DNA from: Flavobacterium rhamnosiphilum
Lineage (GTDB): Bacteria; Bacteroidota; Bacteroidia; Flavobacteriales; Flavobacteriaceae
Length of the DNA stretch: 64,000 nt
NCBI RefSeq assembly: GCF_004349195.1
Contig: NZ_SMLG01000004.1
Location: 124,001-188,000, forward strand
Direction: 5' to 3'
The position numbers and the translations under genes are program-made. Shown here piece by piece: positions 25,455 through 34,620 of this stretch (positions within the stretch are counted from its first letter, which is position 1; each line of letters begins with the position of its first letter). The notes under the pieces are model-generated. The model saw only the letters and a program-made list of their open reading frames with translations, was not told the origin of the DNA and did no database searches.

Positions 25455-26366
25455 ATGTTTATAGAACAAGGAATAAAATCAGAAAATAAGTTTTGGAAAT
25501 ATATCGTAGGTTCGTTGCTTATAATTTTCGCTTCATTTGTTGGGCAGGTACCACTTTTGCTAGGGGTTTTGTATGAAACATCTTTTAATGGGAAGGCATA
25601 TCCAACAAGTAATGAGGCAGTAATGCGGTTTTTTGACTCTAATTTGACTTTGTTTTTAATACTGATTTCATTCGTTTTTATTATGCTTGGCATTGTGTTA
25701 ATAATACGTTATTTGCACGGACAAACGATGCTTTCGATAACAACATCAAGAGACAAAATAGATTGGAAAAGAGTTGGATTTTCTTTTTTCATTTGGTCAG
25801 TTTTTACAATTGTGTCCACATTGCTATTCTATTTTTCTAATCCCAGCGATTTTGTAGTCAATTTTAAACCAATTCCATTTGCAATTTTAGTAGTTATAAG
25901 TGTACTTCTAATTCCTATTCAAACCAGTTCCGAAGAATATATTTTTAGGGGATACTTGATGCAGGGATTTGCCAATCTTGCCAAGAATAAATGGTTTCCT
26001 TTATTGATGACTTCGGTTATCTTTGGAGGAATGCATATTTTTAATCCTGAAGTGTCTAAAATAGGGTATATCGTATTAGTTTATTATATAGGAACAGGTT
26101 TTTTACTGGGTATTATTACGTTGATGGATGAAGGAATGGAGCTCGCTTTAGGGTTTCATGCAGCCAATAATTTAGTTGGTGCTTTACTCGTTACGTCAGA
26201 TTGGTCCGCATTTCAAACCAATTCTATTTTTAAGGATATTTCGGATCCTTCAGCAGGATTAGATGTAATAGTACCGGTAGTCCTTATTTACCCAATACTT
26301 TTATTTATCTTTAGTAAAAAATACAACTGGACTAATTGGAAAGAAAAATTAACTGGAACTATTTAA
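25455..26366 (+). CDS. CPBP-family intramembrane glutamic protease
   Basis: A 303-residue protein with about eight membrane segments. The catalytic motifs are all present: SSEEYIFRG (EExxxR) near residue 157, FGGMHIFN (FxxxH) near 195 and GFHAANN (HxxxN) near 235. The family cuts peptides within the membrane (Rce1/Abi-like) and takes part in peptide maturation or bacteriocin self-immunity. It is followed at 38 bp by menE, possibly in one transcript, with no obvious functional link. Confidence 0.88.
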   Translation: MFIEQGIKSENKFWKYIVGSLLIIFASFVGQVPLLLGVLYETSFNGKAYPTSNEAVMRFFDSNLTLFLILISFVFIMLGIVLIIRYLHGQTMLSITTSRDKIDWKRVGFSFFIWSVFTIVSTLLFYFSNPSDFVVNFKPIPFAILVVISVLLIPIQTSSEEYIFRGYLMQGFANLAKNKWFPLLMTSVIFGGMHIFNPEVSKIGYIVLVYYIGTGFLLGIITLMDEGMELALGFHAANNLVGALLVTSDWSAFQTNSIFKDISDPSAGLDVIVPVVLIYPILLFIFSKKYNWTNWKEKLTGTI

Positions 26367-26404
26367 ACATTAAAACGGTTTAATAATTTAAAATAAACGG
26401 AATC

Positions 26405-27454
26405 ATGATCGATACAATAAAGTACCATAATGTCCACAACCTCTTTAAACTAAATGGGTTTCATTTGAATCGAAATGATTTATGCAGAGTAGCGTACAGT
26501 TTTATAAAAGAAGGAGAGGAGTTCGAAAAATCAGTGGGAGATTTTATACTCGATTGGTTTGATAACAAATCGTATATTGAATTGAATACTTCCGGGACTA
26601 CAGGAACTCCAAAATTGATTCGTATCGATAAACAAGCTATGGTCAATTCGGCAATCGCTACGGGTGATTTTTTCGATTTAAAACCTGGAGATAAGGCATT
26701 ACACTGTTTGCCTACTAAATATATCGCTGGAAAAATGATGTTTGTGAGGAGCTTTATTCTTGGTCTTGATATTGATTTTGTTGCACCAAGTTCTCATCCG
26801 ATGTTGCAAAATGAAACTAAATATGATTTTGTTGCCATGGTTCCTTTACAAGCTCAAAACTCTTTATCGGCATTAAAGAATGTAAAAAAGATGATTGTTG
26901 GCGGAGCTAAAATGAGTAATGCTCTTGAAAAAGGACTTTCTAAATTGAAAACGAAAGTGTATGAAACCTATGGTATGACAGAGACGATTACTCATATTGC
27001 AGCCAAGAAGATAGGTGAGGAGGCTTTTTCAATTTTGCCAAATATTAAAATTGCCCAAGACGATAGAAACTGTCTGGTGATTACTGCATCAAAAATTTCA
27101 AACGAATCCATTGTCACAAATGATTTAGTGGAACTCGTAGGCGAAAATCAATTTGTCTTTTTAGGACGTATGGATAACGTAATAAACAGTGGTGGGATCA
27201 AATTAATTCCGGAGAAAATTGAGGATAAGCTATCAAATAAAATTAACGCAAGATTTTTTGTAACTGGAAAGCAAGATGCTGTTTTAGGAGAAAAATTAGT
27301 TATTGTTATAGAAGGTGAACATCAAATATTAGACGAGAGTATTTTTGATGGTTTGGATAAATATGAAAAACCTAAAGAAGTATTTTATGTTTCTAAATTT
27401 AGTGAAACTGAAAGCGGGAAGATAAAACGCAAAGAAATTCTAGACAGTATTTAA
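26405..27454 (+). CDS. menE: o-Succinylbenzoate-CoA ligase, short form
   Basis: A 349-residue AMP-forming acyl-CoA synthetase. The P-loop motif is LNTSGTTGTPKLI near residue 62, the A5 motif YETYGMTETITHIA near 195, a Asp/Arg region FLGRMDNVINSGG near 258, and the catalytic lysine region ESGKIKRKE at the C-terminus. The shortened N-terminus is normal for MenE of Bacteroidota. It activates o-succinylbenzoate in menaquinone synthesis. Other men genes are not in the window, so the assignment rests on family style. Confidence 0.8.
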   Translation: MIDTIKYHNVHNLFKLNGFHLNRNDLCRVAYSFIKEGEEFEKSVGDFILDWFDNKSYIELNTSGTTGTPKLIRIDKQAMVNSAIATGDFFDLKPGDKALHCLPTKYIAGKMMFVRSFILGLDIDFVAPSSHPMLQNETKYDFVAMVPLQAQNSLSALKNVKKMIVGGAKMSNALEKGLSKLKTKVYETYGMTETITHIAAKKIGEEAFSILPNIKIAQDDRNCLVITASKISNESIVTNDLVELVGENQFVFLGRMDNVINSGGIKLIPEKIEDKLSNKINARFFVTGKQDAVLGEKLVIVIEGEHQILDESIFDGLDKYEKPKEVFYVSKFSETESGKIKRKEILDSI

Positions 27455-27460
27455 AATACT

Positions 27461-27494
27461 AAAAAAAGCTTCCGTTAATTTAGGAAGCTTTTTT
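27461..27494. terminator. Bidirectional terminator between menE and doxX
   Basis: AAAAAAAGCTTCC pairs with GGAAGCTTTTTT around a short loop, giving T runs on both strands. It serves the two convergent genes. Confidence 0.85.
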
Positions 27495-27500
27495 ATTTAA

Positions 27501-27923
27501 TTATTGCTGCATTTTAAAATAATAATCAGCTGAATTTTTCCCACTTCCGTAGAATAAGAAAAACACACATACTCCTAATACCAGTAATGCCAAAAGTAAA
27601 TTTTGGGAATGCATTTCTCCCATGAAATTTACTATAATAGCACCTATCAGTATAGGTAGTTGCGCCATTAATGCCCATCTTGTCAATAAACCAAATGCAA
27701 TCATTATACCACCTACCATATGCGCTGGAGCAATGTAATGAATGAGGAACATCCCACCACCAATTCTGTCAATTGGAGATATTAGATCATGTAAATATTG
27801 GATGTTCGTTATAAAAGAGATTCCTTTCATAAACAAAAATACACCAAGTGCTATTCGTACCAAATCTACGGTTAAATAAGTGTGCGCATTCGCCCATTTG
27901 TTTAAATTTTTTACGCTGTTCAT
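27501..27923 (-). CDS. DoxX family membrane protein
   Basis: A 140-residue protein with four hydrophobic segments and the DoxX pattern: VDLVRIALGVFLFMKGISF at the first helix, HYIAPAHMVGGIMIAFGLLTR in the middle. Members occur in quinone oxidase or sulfur-oxidation complexes, but most flavobacterial copies have no known role. Single gene, convergent to menE. Confidence 0.82.
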   Translation of the reverse strand: MNSVKNLNKWANAHTYLTVDLVRIALGVFLFMKGISFITNIQYLHDLISPIDRIGGGMFLIHYIAPAHMVGGIMIAFGLLTRWALMAQLPILIGAIIVNFMGEMHSQNLLLALLVLGVCVFFLFYGSGKNSADYYFKMQQ

Positions 27924-28152
27924 AATACTATAGTTTAAAATATGTAGTACTAAGTTACTGATTTTTAATTAAATAATTTAAAATTGTTAAAGAAAACTAA
28001 ATTTTGAATATTTTCTGTATTCAAAGGAATAGTTATCTAGCGTTTGTGAATAAACTACTAATAATACCATCTTAATTTATAATTGCAGCGTAAGTAAAGA
28101 AGTTAAATTTTAAAAAATGATTTTGTGTTTTTAATAATTAAAGTTGCCTTAT

Positions 28153-28785
28153 TTAATTTAGGAATCGATAATTTATTCTTAAACCAAGGCTGTTTTCAGC
28201 ATGTCCATGAGCCAAAAACTGAGTCAAATCCATAGATAAGTTTACTTTGTTTTTTTTAGCGTTAATGATAAATGACTTCCCAAAATAAAGACCCGAGCAT
28301 AATCCAAATTGTTGGTTACTGGCATATTCAGTTACAAAACCCAATCCAATTTTACTGTCTTCATCTGAAAGTGCATACCCTACACCGGTTTCGGCTCCCC
28401 AATACCAATTTGAATTTAAATTAAATTGAACATTTGGTTTAATGCTGAACAAGCTAAAGTTACTGTGTAAAGCTCTTTCTTCCAATGTACTTTCGGGAGT
28501 AAGTATTCGACTGTTTTTTTTAATGAATCTGTAATCATAATCGAATCGAATTCCGAGTTCTAATTTTCTGGAAATTATTTTTCCAGCTCTTACATTTAAG
28601 CCTACAGCAAGTCTGTGACTTCGATACATTTCTATATGTACAGGCAGTGATAAGTTTATCCCTGATTCTAGATAAAAGGGTTTCTTATCCATTGACAAAA
28701 TAGCATTTTCGGTTTTATTTTGTGCATATATAAACTGCCCCACTAACAAAAATAGTGTTGTTAGTAAAACCAAAATCTTTTTCAT
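28153..28785 (-). CDS. Hypothetical outer-membrane beta-barrel protein
   Basis: A 210-residue protein with a signal peptide ending FIYAQ near residue 22. The rest is alternating polar/hydrophobic strands (LAVGLNVRAGKI, KLELGIRFDYDYRF, WYWGAETGVGYAL), as in small eight-strand barrels of the PorT/OmpX kind. No family-level function can be given. It is transcribed alone. Confidence 0.6.
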   Translation of the reverse strand: MKKILVLLTTLFLLVGQFIYAQNKTENAILSMDKKPFYLESGINLSLPVHIEMYRSHRLAVGLNVRAGKIISRKLELGIRFDYDYRFIKKNSRILTPESTLEERALHSNFSLFSIKPNVQFNLNSNWYWGAETGVGYALSDEDSKIGLGFVTEYASNQQFGLCSGLYFGKSFIINAKKNKVNLSMDLTQFLAHGHAENSLGLRINYRFLN

Positions 28786-28852
28786 TTTCTTTTAATTTTA
28801 AATAATTAAAACGAATTAGGTTAAGACTTTTTAGGGCATTATAAATCCTTTT

Positions 28853-28874
28853 AGGAACCATTAATATGGTTCCT
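28853..28874. repeat. Perfect 22-bp palindrome
   Basis: AGGAACCATTA reads the same on the opposite strand across 28853-28874, flanked by CTTTT and GAAAG that extend the pairing. It lies between two minus-strand genes and is not followed by a T run, so an operator is as likely as a terminator. Confidence 0.6.
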
Positions 28875-28926
28875 GAAAGCATTATAAATATACAAAATGT
28901 AGAGTTAAGTAACTGTAAATGAGTAG

Positions 28927-30555
28927 TTAAACTTGAATTACACCCAAGTTAAATTTCTTCTCAATAGGAGAGTGGTTTGCCGCTTCTATACCCATAGAAA
29001 TCCAGGTTCTGGTGTCTAAAGGATCGATGATTGCATCTGTCCATAATCGTGAAGCCGCATAATAAGGTGAAACTTGTTCATCATATCTCGCTTTAATTTT
29101 ATCAAACAATTCTTTTTCTTTAGTTTCATCTACCAGTTCTCCTTTTGCTTTAAGTGAAGAAGCTTCAATTTGTGCCAATACTTTTGCTGCTTGTGTTCCT
29201 CCCATAACGGCTAATTCCGCACTTGGCCAAGCAAAAATTAATCTTGGGTCATATGCTTTTCCACACATCGCATAATTCCCTGCACCGTATGAATTCCCTA
29301 CGATAACCGTGAATTTTGGTACAACCGAATTGGATACAGCATTTACCATTTTGGCACCGTCTTTTATAATTCCGCCATGTTCAGATTTGGATCCCACCAT
29401 AAAACCGGTAACATCTTGTACAAAAACTAAAGGAATTTTCTTTTGATTGCAATTAGCGATGAAACGGGTGGCTTTGTCCGCACTATCGGAGTAGATTACA
29501 CCTCCAAATTGCATTTCGCCATTTTTGGTTTTCACCACTTTTCGTTGGTTGGCAACAATTCCCACTGCCCAACCGTCAATTCTGGCATAACCGGTAATAA
29601 TGGTTTGACCGTAACCGTCTTTATACGCTTCAAATTCCGAATTATCAACTAAACGATTGATGATTTCCATCATATCGTACTGCTCATTTCTGGCTTTTGG
29701 TAAAACACCATAGATTTCTTTTTCGTCCAATGCGGGTTTTTCGGCTTTAATTCGACTGTAACCTGCTTTATCAAAATCACCTATTTTGTCAACTATATTT
29801 TTTATTTTATCTAATGCGTCTTTGTCATCTTTGGCCTTGTAATCTGTAACGCCCGAAATTTCACAATGCGTTGTTGCTCCGCCTAATGTTTCGTTATCGA
29901 TACTTTCGCCAATGGCAGCTTTGACTAAATAACTTCCGGCTAAGAAAATACTTCCCGTTTTATCCACAATCATGGCTTCATCGCTCATGATTGGTAAATA
30001 GGCACCACCAGCAACGCAACTTCCCATTACGGCAGCAATTTGGGTGATTCCCATGCTGCTCATTTGGGCATTATTTCTAAAAATCCGACCAAAATGTTCT
30101 TTATCAGGGAAAATCTCATCTTGTAATGGCAAATAAACTCCTGCACTATCCACTAAATAGATAATTGGAAGACGATTTTCCATTGCAATTTCCTGTGCAC
30201 GCAGATTTTTCTTTGCGGTTATAGGAAACCAAGCACCCGCTTTTACGGTAGCATCATTGGCAACAACAATACATTGTTTTCCTTTGATGTAACCTATTTT
30301 AACTACAACTCCACCGGATGGGCAGCCACCATGTTCTGCATACATTCCTTCACCAACAAATGCTCCAATTTCTATACATTTTGCTTTTGGATCCAATAAA
30401 TAATCGATACGTTCGCGTGCCGTCATTTTGCCTTCACCATGTAATTTTTGGATGCGTTTTTCACCACCTCCAAGTTTGACTATGCTTAATTTTTGTCGTA
30501 ATGCTGAAAGTAAAAGTTTATTGTGGTCTTCGTTTTTGTTGAAGTTCAAATCCAT
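28927..30555 (-). CDS. Acyl-CoA carboxylase beta subunit (carboxyltransferase)
   Basis: A 542-residue carboxyltransferase of the propionyl/methylcrotonyl-CoA carboxylase type. The N-half has GGGEKRIQKLHGEGKMTARERI and GAFVGEGMYAEHGGCPSGGV. The C-half contains IPLVFVQDVTGFMVGS and GNSYGAGNYAMCGKAYDPR, which bind the acyl-CoA and biotin. The biotin carboxylase partner is not in the window. The enzyme feeds methylmalonyl-CoA or branched-chain amino-acid metabolism; the strong TGFMVGS form favours a methylcrotonyl-CoA- or propionyl-CoA-type substrate, not decided by sequence alone. Confidence 0.92.
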   Translation of the reverse strand: MDLNFNKNEDHNKLLLSALRQKLSIVKLGGGEKRIQKLHGEGKMTARERIDYLLDPKAKCIEIGAFVGEGMYAEHGGCPSGGVVVKIGYIKGKQCIVVANDATVKAGAWFPITAKKNLRAQEIAMENRLPIIYLVDSAGVYLPLQDEIFPDKEHFGRIFRNNAQMSSMGITQIAAVMGSCVAGGAYLPIMSDEAMIVDKTGSIFLAGSYLVKAAIGESIDNETLGGATTHCEISGVTDYKAKDDKDALDKIKNIVDKIGDFDKAGYSRIKAEKPALDEKEIYGVLPKARNEQYDMMEIINRLVDNSEFEAYKDGYGQTIITGYARIDGWAVGIVANQRKVVKTKNGEMQFGGVIYSDSADKATRFIANCNQKKIPLVFVQDVTGFMVGSKSEHGGIIKDGAKMVNAVSNSVVPKFTVIVGNSYGAGNYAMCGKAYDPRLIFAWPSAELAVMGGTQAAKVLAQIEASSLKAKGELVDETKEKELFDKIKARYDEQVSPYYAASRLWTDAIIDPLDTRTWISMGIEAANHSPIEKKFNLGVIQV

Positions 30556-30663
30556 GATGAAATTGTGTTAAAAAATTTTGCGCTAAAATACAAAATCCAA
30601 CTAAATAAATTTTATTATTTTAATTGGTTTGTGAAGAAAATCGAATATATGTTTACTATTAAA

Positions 30664-30697
30664 ACAAAAAAACAGAAGTTTATCTCTGTTTTTTTAT
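30664..30697 (-). terminator. Terminator after lpxD
   Basis: AAAAACAGA/TCTGTTTTT hairpin with a T run on the minus strand, about 25 bp after the lpxD stop. Confidence 0.75.
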
Positions 30698-30720
30698 GAA
30701 TTTAATAAAAAAGTAAGTAT

Positions 30721-31719
30721 TTATTTTTTAGACTCATTTACAAGTCTTTTCAAAATTGCCCATTGTTTCAAAGCATCTCGAGCTTCTACTGCTGGGTATC
30801 CTAACATAGTTTTTCCGGCTGGAATATCTCCTGTAACACCTGAACCAGCACCTACTATGGCACCATCGCCAATAGTTGTGTGGTCTTTTATAGAAGCGCT
30901 TCCGCCAATAATAACGCCGTTTCCTAAAGTCACGGATCCTGCCAGTCCACTGTTTCCAGCCATAATACAGAATTTTCCCAATTTACTGTTATGACCTATT
31001 TGAACTAAATTATCAATTTTACAACCATCACCTAAAACGGTAGAGCTGAATTTTCCTCTATCAACACATGTGTTAGCACCAATTTCAACACTGTTGCCAA
31101 TAATCACATTCCCAATTTGAGGAATTTTGACTAAACCTCTTTGTGGGTCAGGACGAAAACCAAAACCATCGGCACCTATTGTAGCATTGGGATGCAAAAT
31201 ACAATCATTCCCAATATGACAGCGCTCTCGAATGACGGTTCCTGACCAAATCACGGTGTTTTTTCCTATTGTACATTCGTCAAGAATAGTCACATTTGGA
31301 TAAATGGTCGCGTTATCTCCAATTATAACTTTAGGTCCTATATAACAACCTGCACCAATTCTGGCGCCATTGCAAATAGTTGCAGTTGGGTCAATTACAG
31401 CTGTGGGATGAATATCAATTGTAAATAATGGAGTTGGAGGTGCAAAAAGCTCCAATACTTGAGACATTGCCAAATCAGCATTTTTTACTTTTATGAAAGC
31501 CCTGTCTTCTCCTGGTTCTATAGATATGTCTTCGTTAACGACTGCTACACAAGCTTTGGATGCAGACCAAAATTTTTCATATTTTTTATTTCCAATAAAT
31601 GAAATTTCAGATTCATTAGCGGCTTCAAGTTGCTCAGGTGCAGTAATTTTTTGGGAAGTATTCCCGACTATTACTCCTTTTAGAATCTTATTTATTTCTT
31701 GAATGGTGTAGGATTTCAT
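30721..31719 (-). CDS. lpxD: UDP-3-O-acylglucosamine N-acyltransferase
   Basis: A 332-residue protein with the LpxD N-domain (TIQEINKILKG, ESEISFIGNKKYEKF) and a left-handed beta-helix of hexapeptide repeats from about residue 105 (for example IGAGCYIGPKVIIGDNA). The catalytic-His region is VQIGHNSKLGKFCIMAG near 240. It adds the second 3-hydroxyacyl chain in lipid A synthesis. The upstream in-frame ATG at 31767 would add 16 residues absent from family members, so 31719 is preferred. It lies outside the usual lpxA/fabZ cluster as far as this window shows. Confidence 0.94.
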   Translation of the reverse strand: MKSYTIQEINKILKGVIVGNTSQKITAPEQLEAANESEISFIGNKKYEKFWSASKACVAVVNEDISIEPGEDRAFIKVKNADLAMSQVLELFAPPTPLFTIDIHPTAVIDPTATICNGARIGAGCYIGPKVIIGDNATIYPNVTILDECTIGKNTVIWSGTVIRERCHIGNDCILHPNATIGADGFGFRPDPQRGLVKIPQIGNVIIGNSVEIGANTCVDRGKFSSTVLGDGCKIDNLVQIGHNSKLGKFCIMAGNSGLAGSVTLGNGVIIGGSASIKDHTTIGDGAIVGAGSGVTGDIPAGKTMLGYPAVEARDALKQWAILKRLVNESKK

Positions 31720-32192
31720 TAAGTTTAGATTGGATTTGGTTTTGTTATCGTTTCCAAATAAAATCATTTAACGTTGAAATTGCAAATGTTTTATGATATA
31801 ACAATGATAAGATTAACAAAAATCAAGAATTTAGAATCAGTATGGTTCTGCCAAATCAATTAGTTTTTGGATTGTTTTCCAATTACGAGAAGTGACTTTT
31901 GCTATGTTCTTTTTTCTCGAAAAGTTATTATTTGCCTAAAGTTGTCAGGAACTAGATTTTTTATCTAATAGGAAGATTTATTCTTCATGACGGTTTCAAT
32001 TGCCCTTCATATCAACAAAAATTTGTTACTGAAATAATGTAATCATTTTACGATAAATTGGTTATGTTTGTAGCAACAAACAAAAAGCTGTTTATGGCGC
32101 ATATCCACCCAAAACAAGGGTGCTTTACGCAACTGAGTGGCGTATATGAACGAGTTGTGTGCCATATTATGAAAACCGCTTAAAATTGAAAA
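31720..32192. other. Intergenic region at the left edge of the accessory island
   Basis: No complete gene. A TATGTTTG (-7 type) element is at 32063-32070. At 32092-32170 there is a short structured stretch with TATGGC/GCCATA ends and GGCGCATAT / GGCGTATAT repeats directly before the GNAT gene. A 31-codon minus-strand open stretch at 31837-31935 has no start codon and looks like chance or a remnant. Confidence 0.4.
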
Positions 32193-32684
32193 ATGATAGT
32201 AGAAACTGATAGACTTAAAATCAGAAACTTAGCTTTGGAAGACAAAAAATCTTTATTTGAGATTTATTCAGACAAAGAAGCAATGCGATTCAGAGGAAGC
32301 AAGCCTTTTGAAACAATTGAAGAAGTTGTTGAAATGTTAAATAGAACCTTTCAAAAACTTGAATCTAAAGAAGAATTTAGATATGCCGTTGACCTAAAAG
32401 AAAATAATGAAATAATAGGCACATTTTTGATAAAACCTATTTCTGAAAATGAATGTGAAATTGGTTACTCGATTGGAAAAAATTATTGGGGAAGAGGCTA
32501 TGGCAAAGAATTGGTAAAAGGCATGCTTAAGTATATTAAAAAGCTACCATTTAAGACGATTGTAGCAACTTCTAGGAAGGAAAATATTTCATCAATAATG
32601 CTTTTAGAAAGTGTTGGATTTAAACTATTTCCAGAAAAAGAAATCAATAATTGTCGTTTTTTTGAATATTTTTTAGAACAATGA
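32193..32684 (+). CDS. GNAT acetyltransferase, RimJ/RimL type
   Basis: A 163-residue protein with the typical start IVETDRLKIRNLALEDKKSLFEI, the mid-fold IGTFLIKPISENECEIGYSI and the acetyl-CoA loop YWGRGYGKELVKGMLKYI near residue 100. It acetylates an amino group; the target is unknown. Its TGA overlaps the ATG of the next gene (ATGA), so the two are translated together. Codon use is strongly AT-biased, as in all genes of this island. Confidence 0.85.
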   Translation: MIVETDRLKIRNLALEDKKSLFEIYSDKEAMRFRGSKPFETIEEVVEMLNRTFQKLESKEEFRYAVDLKENNEIIGTFLIKPISENECEIGYSIGKNYWGRGYGKELVKGMLKYIKKLPFKTIVATSRKENISSIMLLESVGFKLFPEKEINNCRFFEYFLEQ

Positions 32685-33583
32685 AAAAGAAAAATATCTT
32701 AAAATTGGGAATTTTTCTTTTAGTAATTATTTCCACATCCTCCTATATTTATACAATAAAAGAAATGTCAAACAGAGGTTATTCAACTTCTGAAAATATG
32801 ATTTATCGAGGAGTTCTTTGTTTATTTGTTGGAATAATAGCATCAAAAATAAAAGGATATAGACTTATTCCTCAAAATAAGAAAACCCAAATTTTTCGTT
32901 TTTTTTCAAGTGGCTTTGCTTCTTATTTTTATACGACTTCATTTGCTTTTCTAAACGCATCAACCATTGCATTATTAGGACGATTAGACATTGCTTTTTT
33001 ATTGGTTTTGGTTGCATTATTTTCTAATCACAGCGAAAATAAAAAATCTAGTTTACAATTTTGGTTATCTATTTGGACGATCATTATAGTGAGTTTTATT
33101 ACTCTTTCAGGTAATTTTTATAATGAAAACTTATTGGGTTATTTTTATGCATTTACAAGTATTATTTTAATAGCATTGGGTTATATTTTTATGAAAAACT
33201 CAGCTGGAAAAGAAAATATTATTGTACTAAGTAATGTATTTAGTTTGAGTAATTTAGTATTTGGTCTAGCATTATTATTTATAAATGGAGAGAACCTTCA
33301 TTTTGATTTAGCAGATATATGGATATTTGTTTTGTATGCTTTGAGTCAGTTTGGAATTTATATTCTTTCAATACAACTATACAAATGGTATAATGTGGAA
33401 CGAGCAAGATTACCTTATGTTCTAGCTACTTTTACAATATATTTTTTAGAAATTGTATTGGAAAAAAGGGAGTTTGATTTGAAACAATTTTTATTATTAC
33501 TTATCATTACAGGAATGATAGTAACGATAATTATGAACCCAAAAGCAGTTGAAACAAAACATAATTTTCTTGATAAAACATAA
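32681..33583 (+). CDS. EamA/DMT-superfamily membrane transporter
   Basis: A 300-residue protein with ten hydrophobic segments and two halves, as in drug/metabolite exporters. The first helix-loop (SSYIYTIKEMSNRGYSTSENMIYRG) and TSFAFLNASTIALLGRLDI are EamA-like. Substrate unknown. It overlaps the preceding acetyltransferase by four bases; an acetylation-plus-export resistance pair is possible but speculative. Confidence 0.75.
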   Translation: MKKKNILKLGIFLLVIISTSSYIYTIKEMSNRGYSTSENMIYRGVLCLFVGIIASKIKGYRLIPQNKKTQIFRFFSSGFASYFYTTSFAFLNASTIALLGRLDIAFLLVLVALFSNHSENKKSSLQFWLSIWTIIIVSFITLSGNFYNENLLGYFYAFTSIILIALGYIFMKNSAGKENIIVLSNVFSLSNLVFGLALLFINGENLHFDLADIWIFVLYALSQFGIYILSIQLYKWYNVERARLPYVLATFTIYFLEIVLEKREFDLKQFLLLLIITGMIVTIIMNPKAVETKHNFLDKT

Positions 33584-33766
33584 AAAAATACGGTACACAG
33601 CGGGCTTAGCGAGATTGGGGTTCTAGGCTTAATTTAATGTTGGTTTTGTACTTTGTGTTCAGTGATTAACCGAAGTTTAGGCTTACAAATCTCCAACTTG
33701 ATAATGCAAACTAAAGTTGGGACCTTGGTAGTAATGTTACGAAACCTTATAAACAGACAAATTAAT

Positions 33767-34402
33767 ATGATAGGAATTATTCATTTTGAGACATTTTTAT
33801 TGGCAGGGATTTTATTAAACTTAACACCAGGAAATGATACAATCTTTATCTTGACCAAAAGCATTGGACAAGGTCGAAAAGCAGGAATTATTTCTGCATT
33901 GGGCATTGGAACGGGAAGTGTGGTTCATACTCTTTTGGCTGCATTTGGACTTTCATTAATTATTGCAAAATCAATTTTACTTTTTAATATAATCAAATAT
34001 GCAGGAGCAGCATATCTATTGTATATTGGGTACAAAATGTTGACAGACAAATCTCAACTTAAAACCGATGGAATTGCATTAAGTAGTTCAGTTGACTATT
34101 TAAAAATATACAGAGACGGAATTTTTACAAATATTTTAAATCCAAAAGTTGCTTTGTTTTTTATCGCATTTTTACCTCAATTTATTGATCCTACTTTAAA
34201 GAATACAATAGTACCATTCCTTACACTAGGGACAACTTTTATTGCAACGGGGACGGTTTGGTGTTTGATATTGGCAACTTTTGCATCTGCTATTTTTGGC
34301 AAGTTGAAAACGAACAAGAAAGCATCAACTTATATAAACAAAGTTTGTGGATTAACATTGATTGGACTTGGAATAAAAGTAGCATTAACTGATAGAAAGT
34401 AG
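33767..34402 (+). CDS. LysE/RhtB-family amino-acid exporter
   Basis: A 211-residue protein with six membrane segments. The N-terminal signature LAGILLNLTPGNDTIFILTKSIGQG is diagnostic for the family, and NILNPKVALFFIAFLPQFID occurs near residue 125. It exports amino acids or analogues. The in-frame ATG at 33653 would add 38 residues not found in LysE proteins, so the start is 33767. The 180-bp stretch before it holds no other gene. Confidence 0.88.
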   Translation: MIGIIHFETFLLAGILLNLTPGNDTIFILTKSIGQGRKAGIISALGIGTGSVVHTLLAAFGLSLIIAKSILLFNIIKYAGAAYLLYIGYKMLTDKSQLKTDGIALSSSVDYLKIYRDGIFTNILNPKVALFFIAFLPQFIDPTLKNTIVPFLTLGTTFIATGTVWCLILATFASAIFGKLKTNKKASTYINKVCGLTLIGLGIKVALTDRK

Positions 34403-34564
34403 AAAACACGACACCAATATCGTTTGGCAATAGAAAAGCAGGAAAAATTTAAGATAAAAATAATTAAACTTAAAAATACAATTCATAATGATATGACTGA
34501 TAATGCAACCAAAAAGCAAAAAACAGAAATGAATAAATACATTATGGAATTTTTAAACGACTAA
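34403..34564 (+). pseudogene. Coding-like remnant directly after the LysE stop
   Basis: The frame of the LysE gene stays open for 53 codons after its TAG: a lysine-rich, helical stretch including RLAIEKQEKFKIKIIKLKN and KTEMNKYIMEFLND, then TAA. There is no plausible start near its beginning and no recognised family. It looks like the 3' end of a lost gene, or a coincidental open frame. Confidence 0.35.
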
Positions 34565-34620
34565 CTTGGACAAAAATAGCTACTGCCAAAAACAGAATTA
34601 ATGAAAACGATTAGAAACAG

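Noticed and set aside
31837..31935. Minus-strand open stretch ending KTIQKLIDLAEPY
   Set aside because: Only 31 codons after a stop, with no start codon; too short to call a remnant of any known gene.
32092..32170. An integron attC site before the GNAT gene
   Set aside because: Short TATGGC/GCCATA ends are present, but proper R' and R'' core sites were not found and no integrase is in the window.
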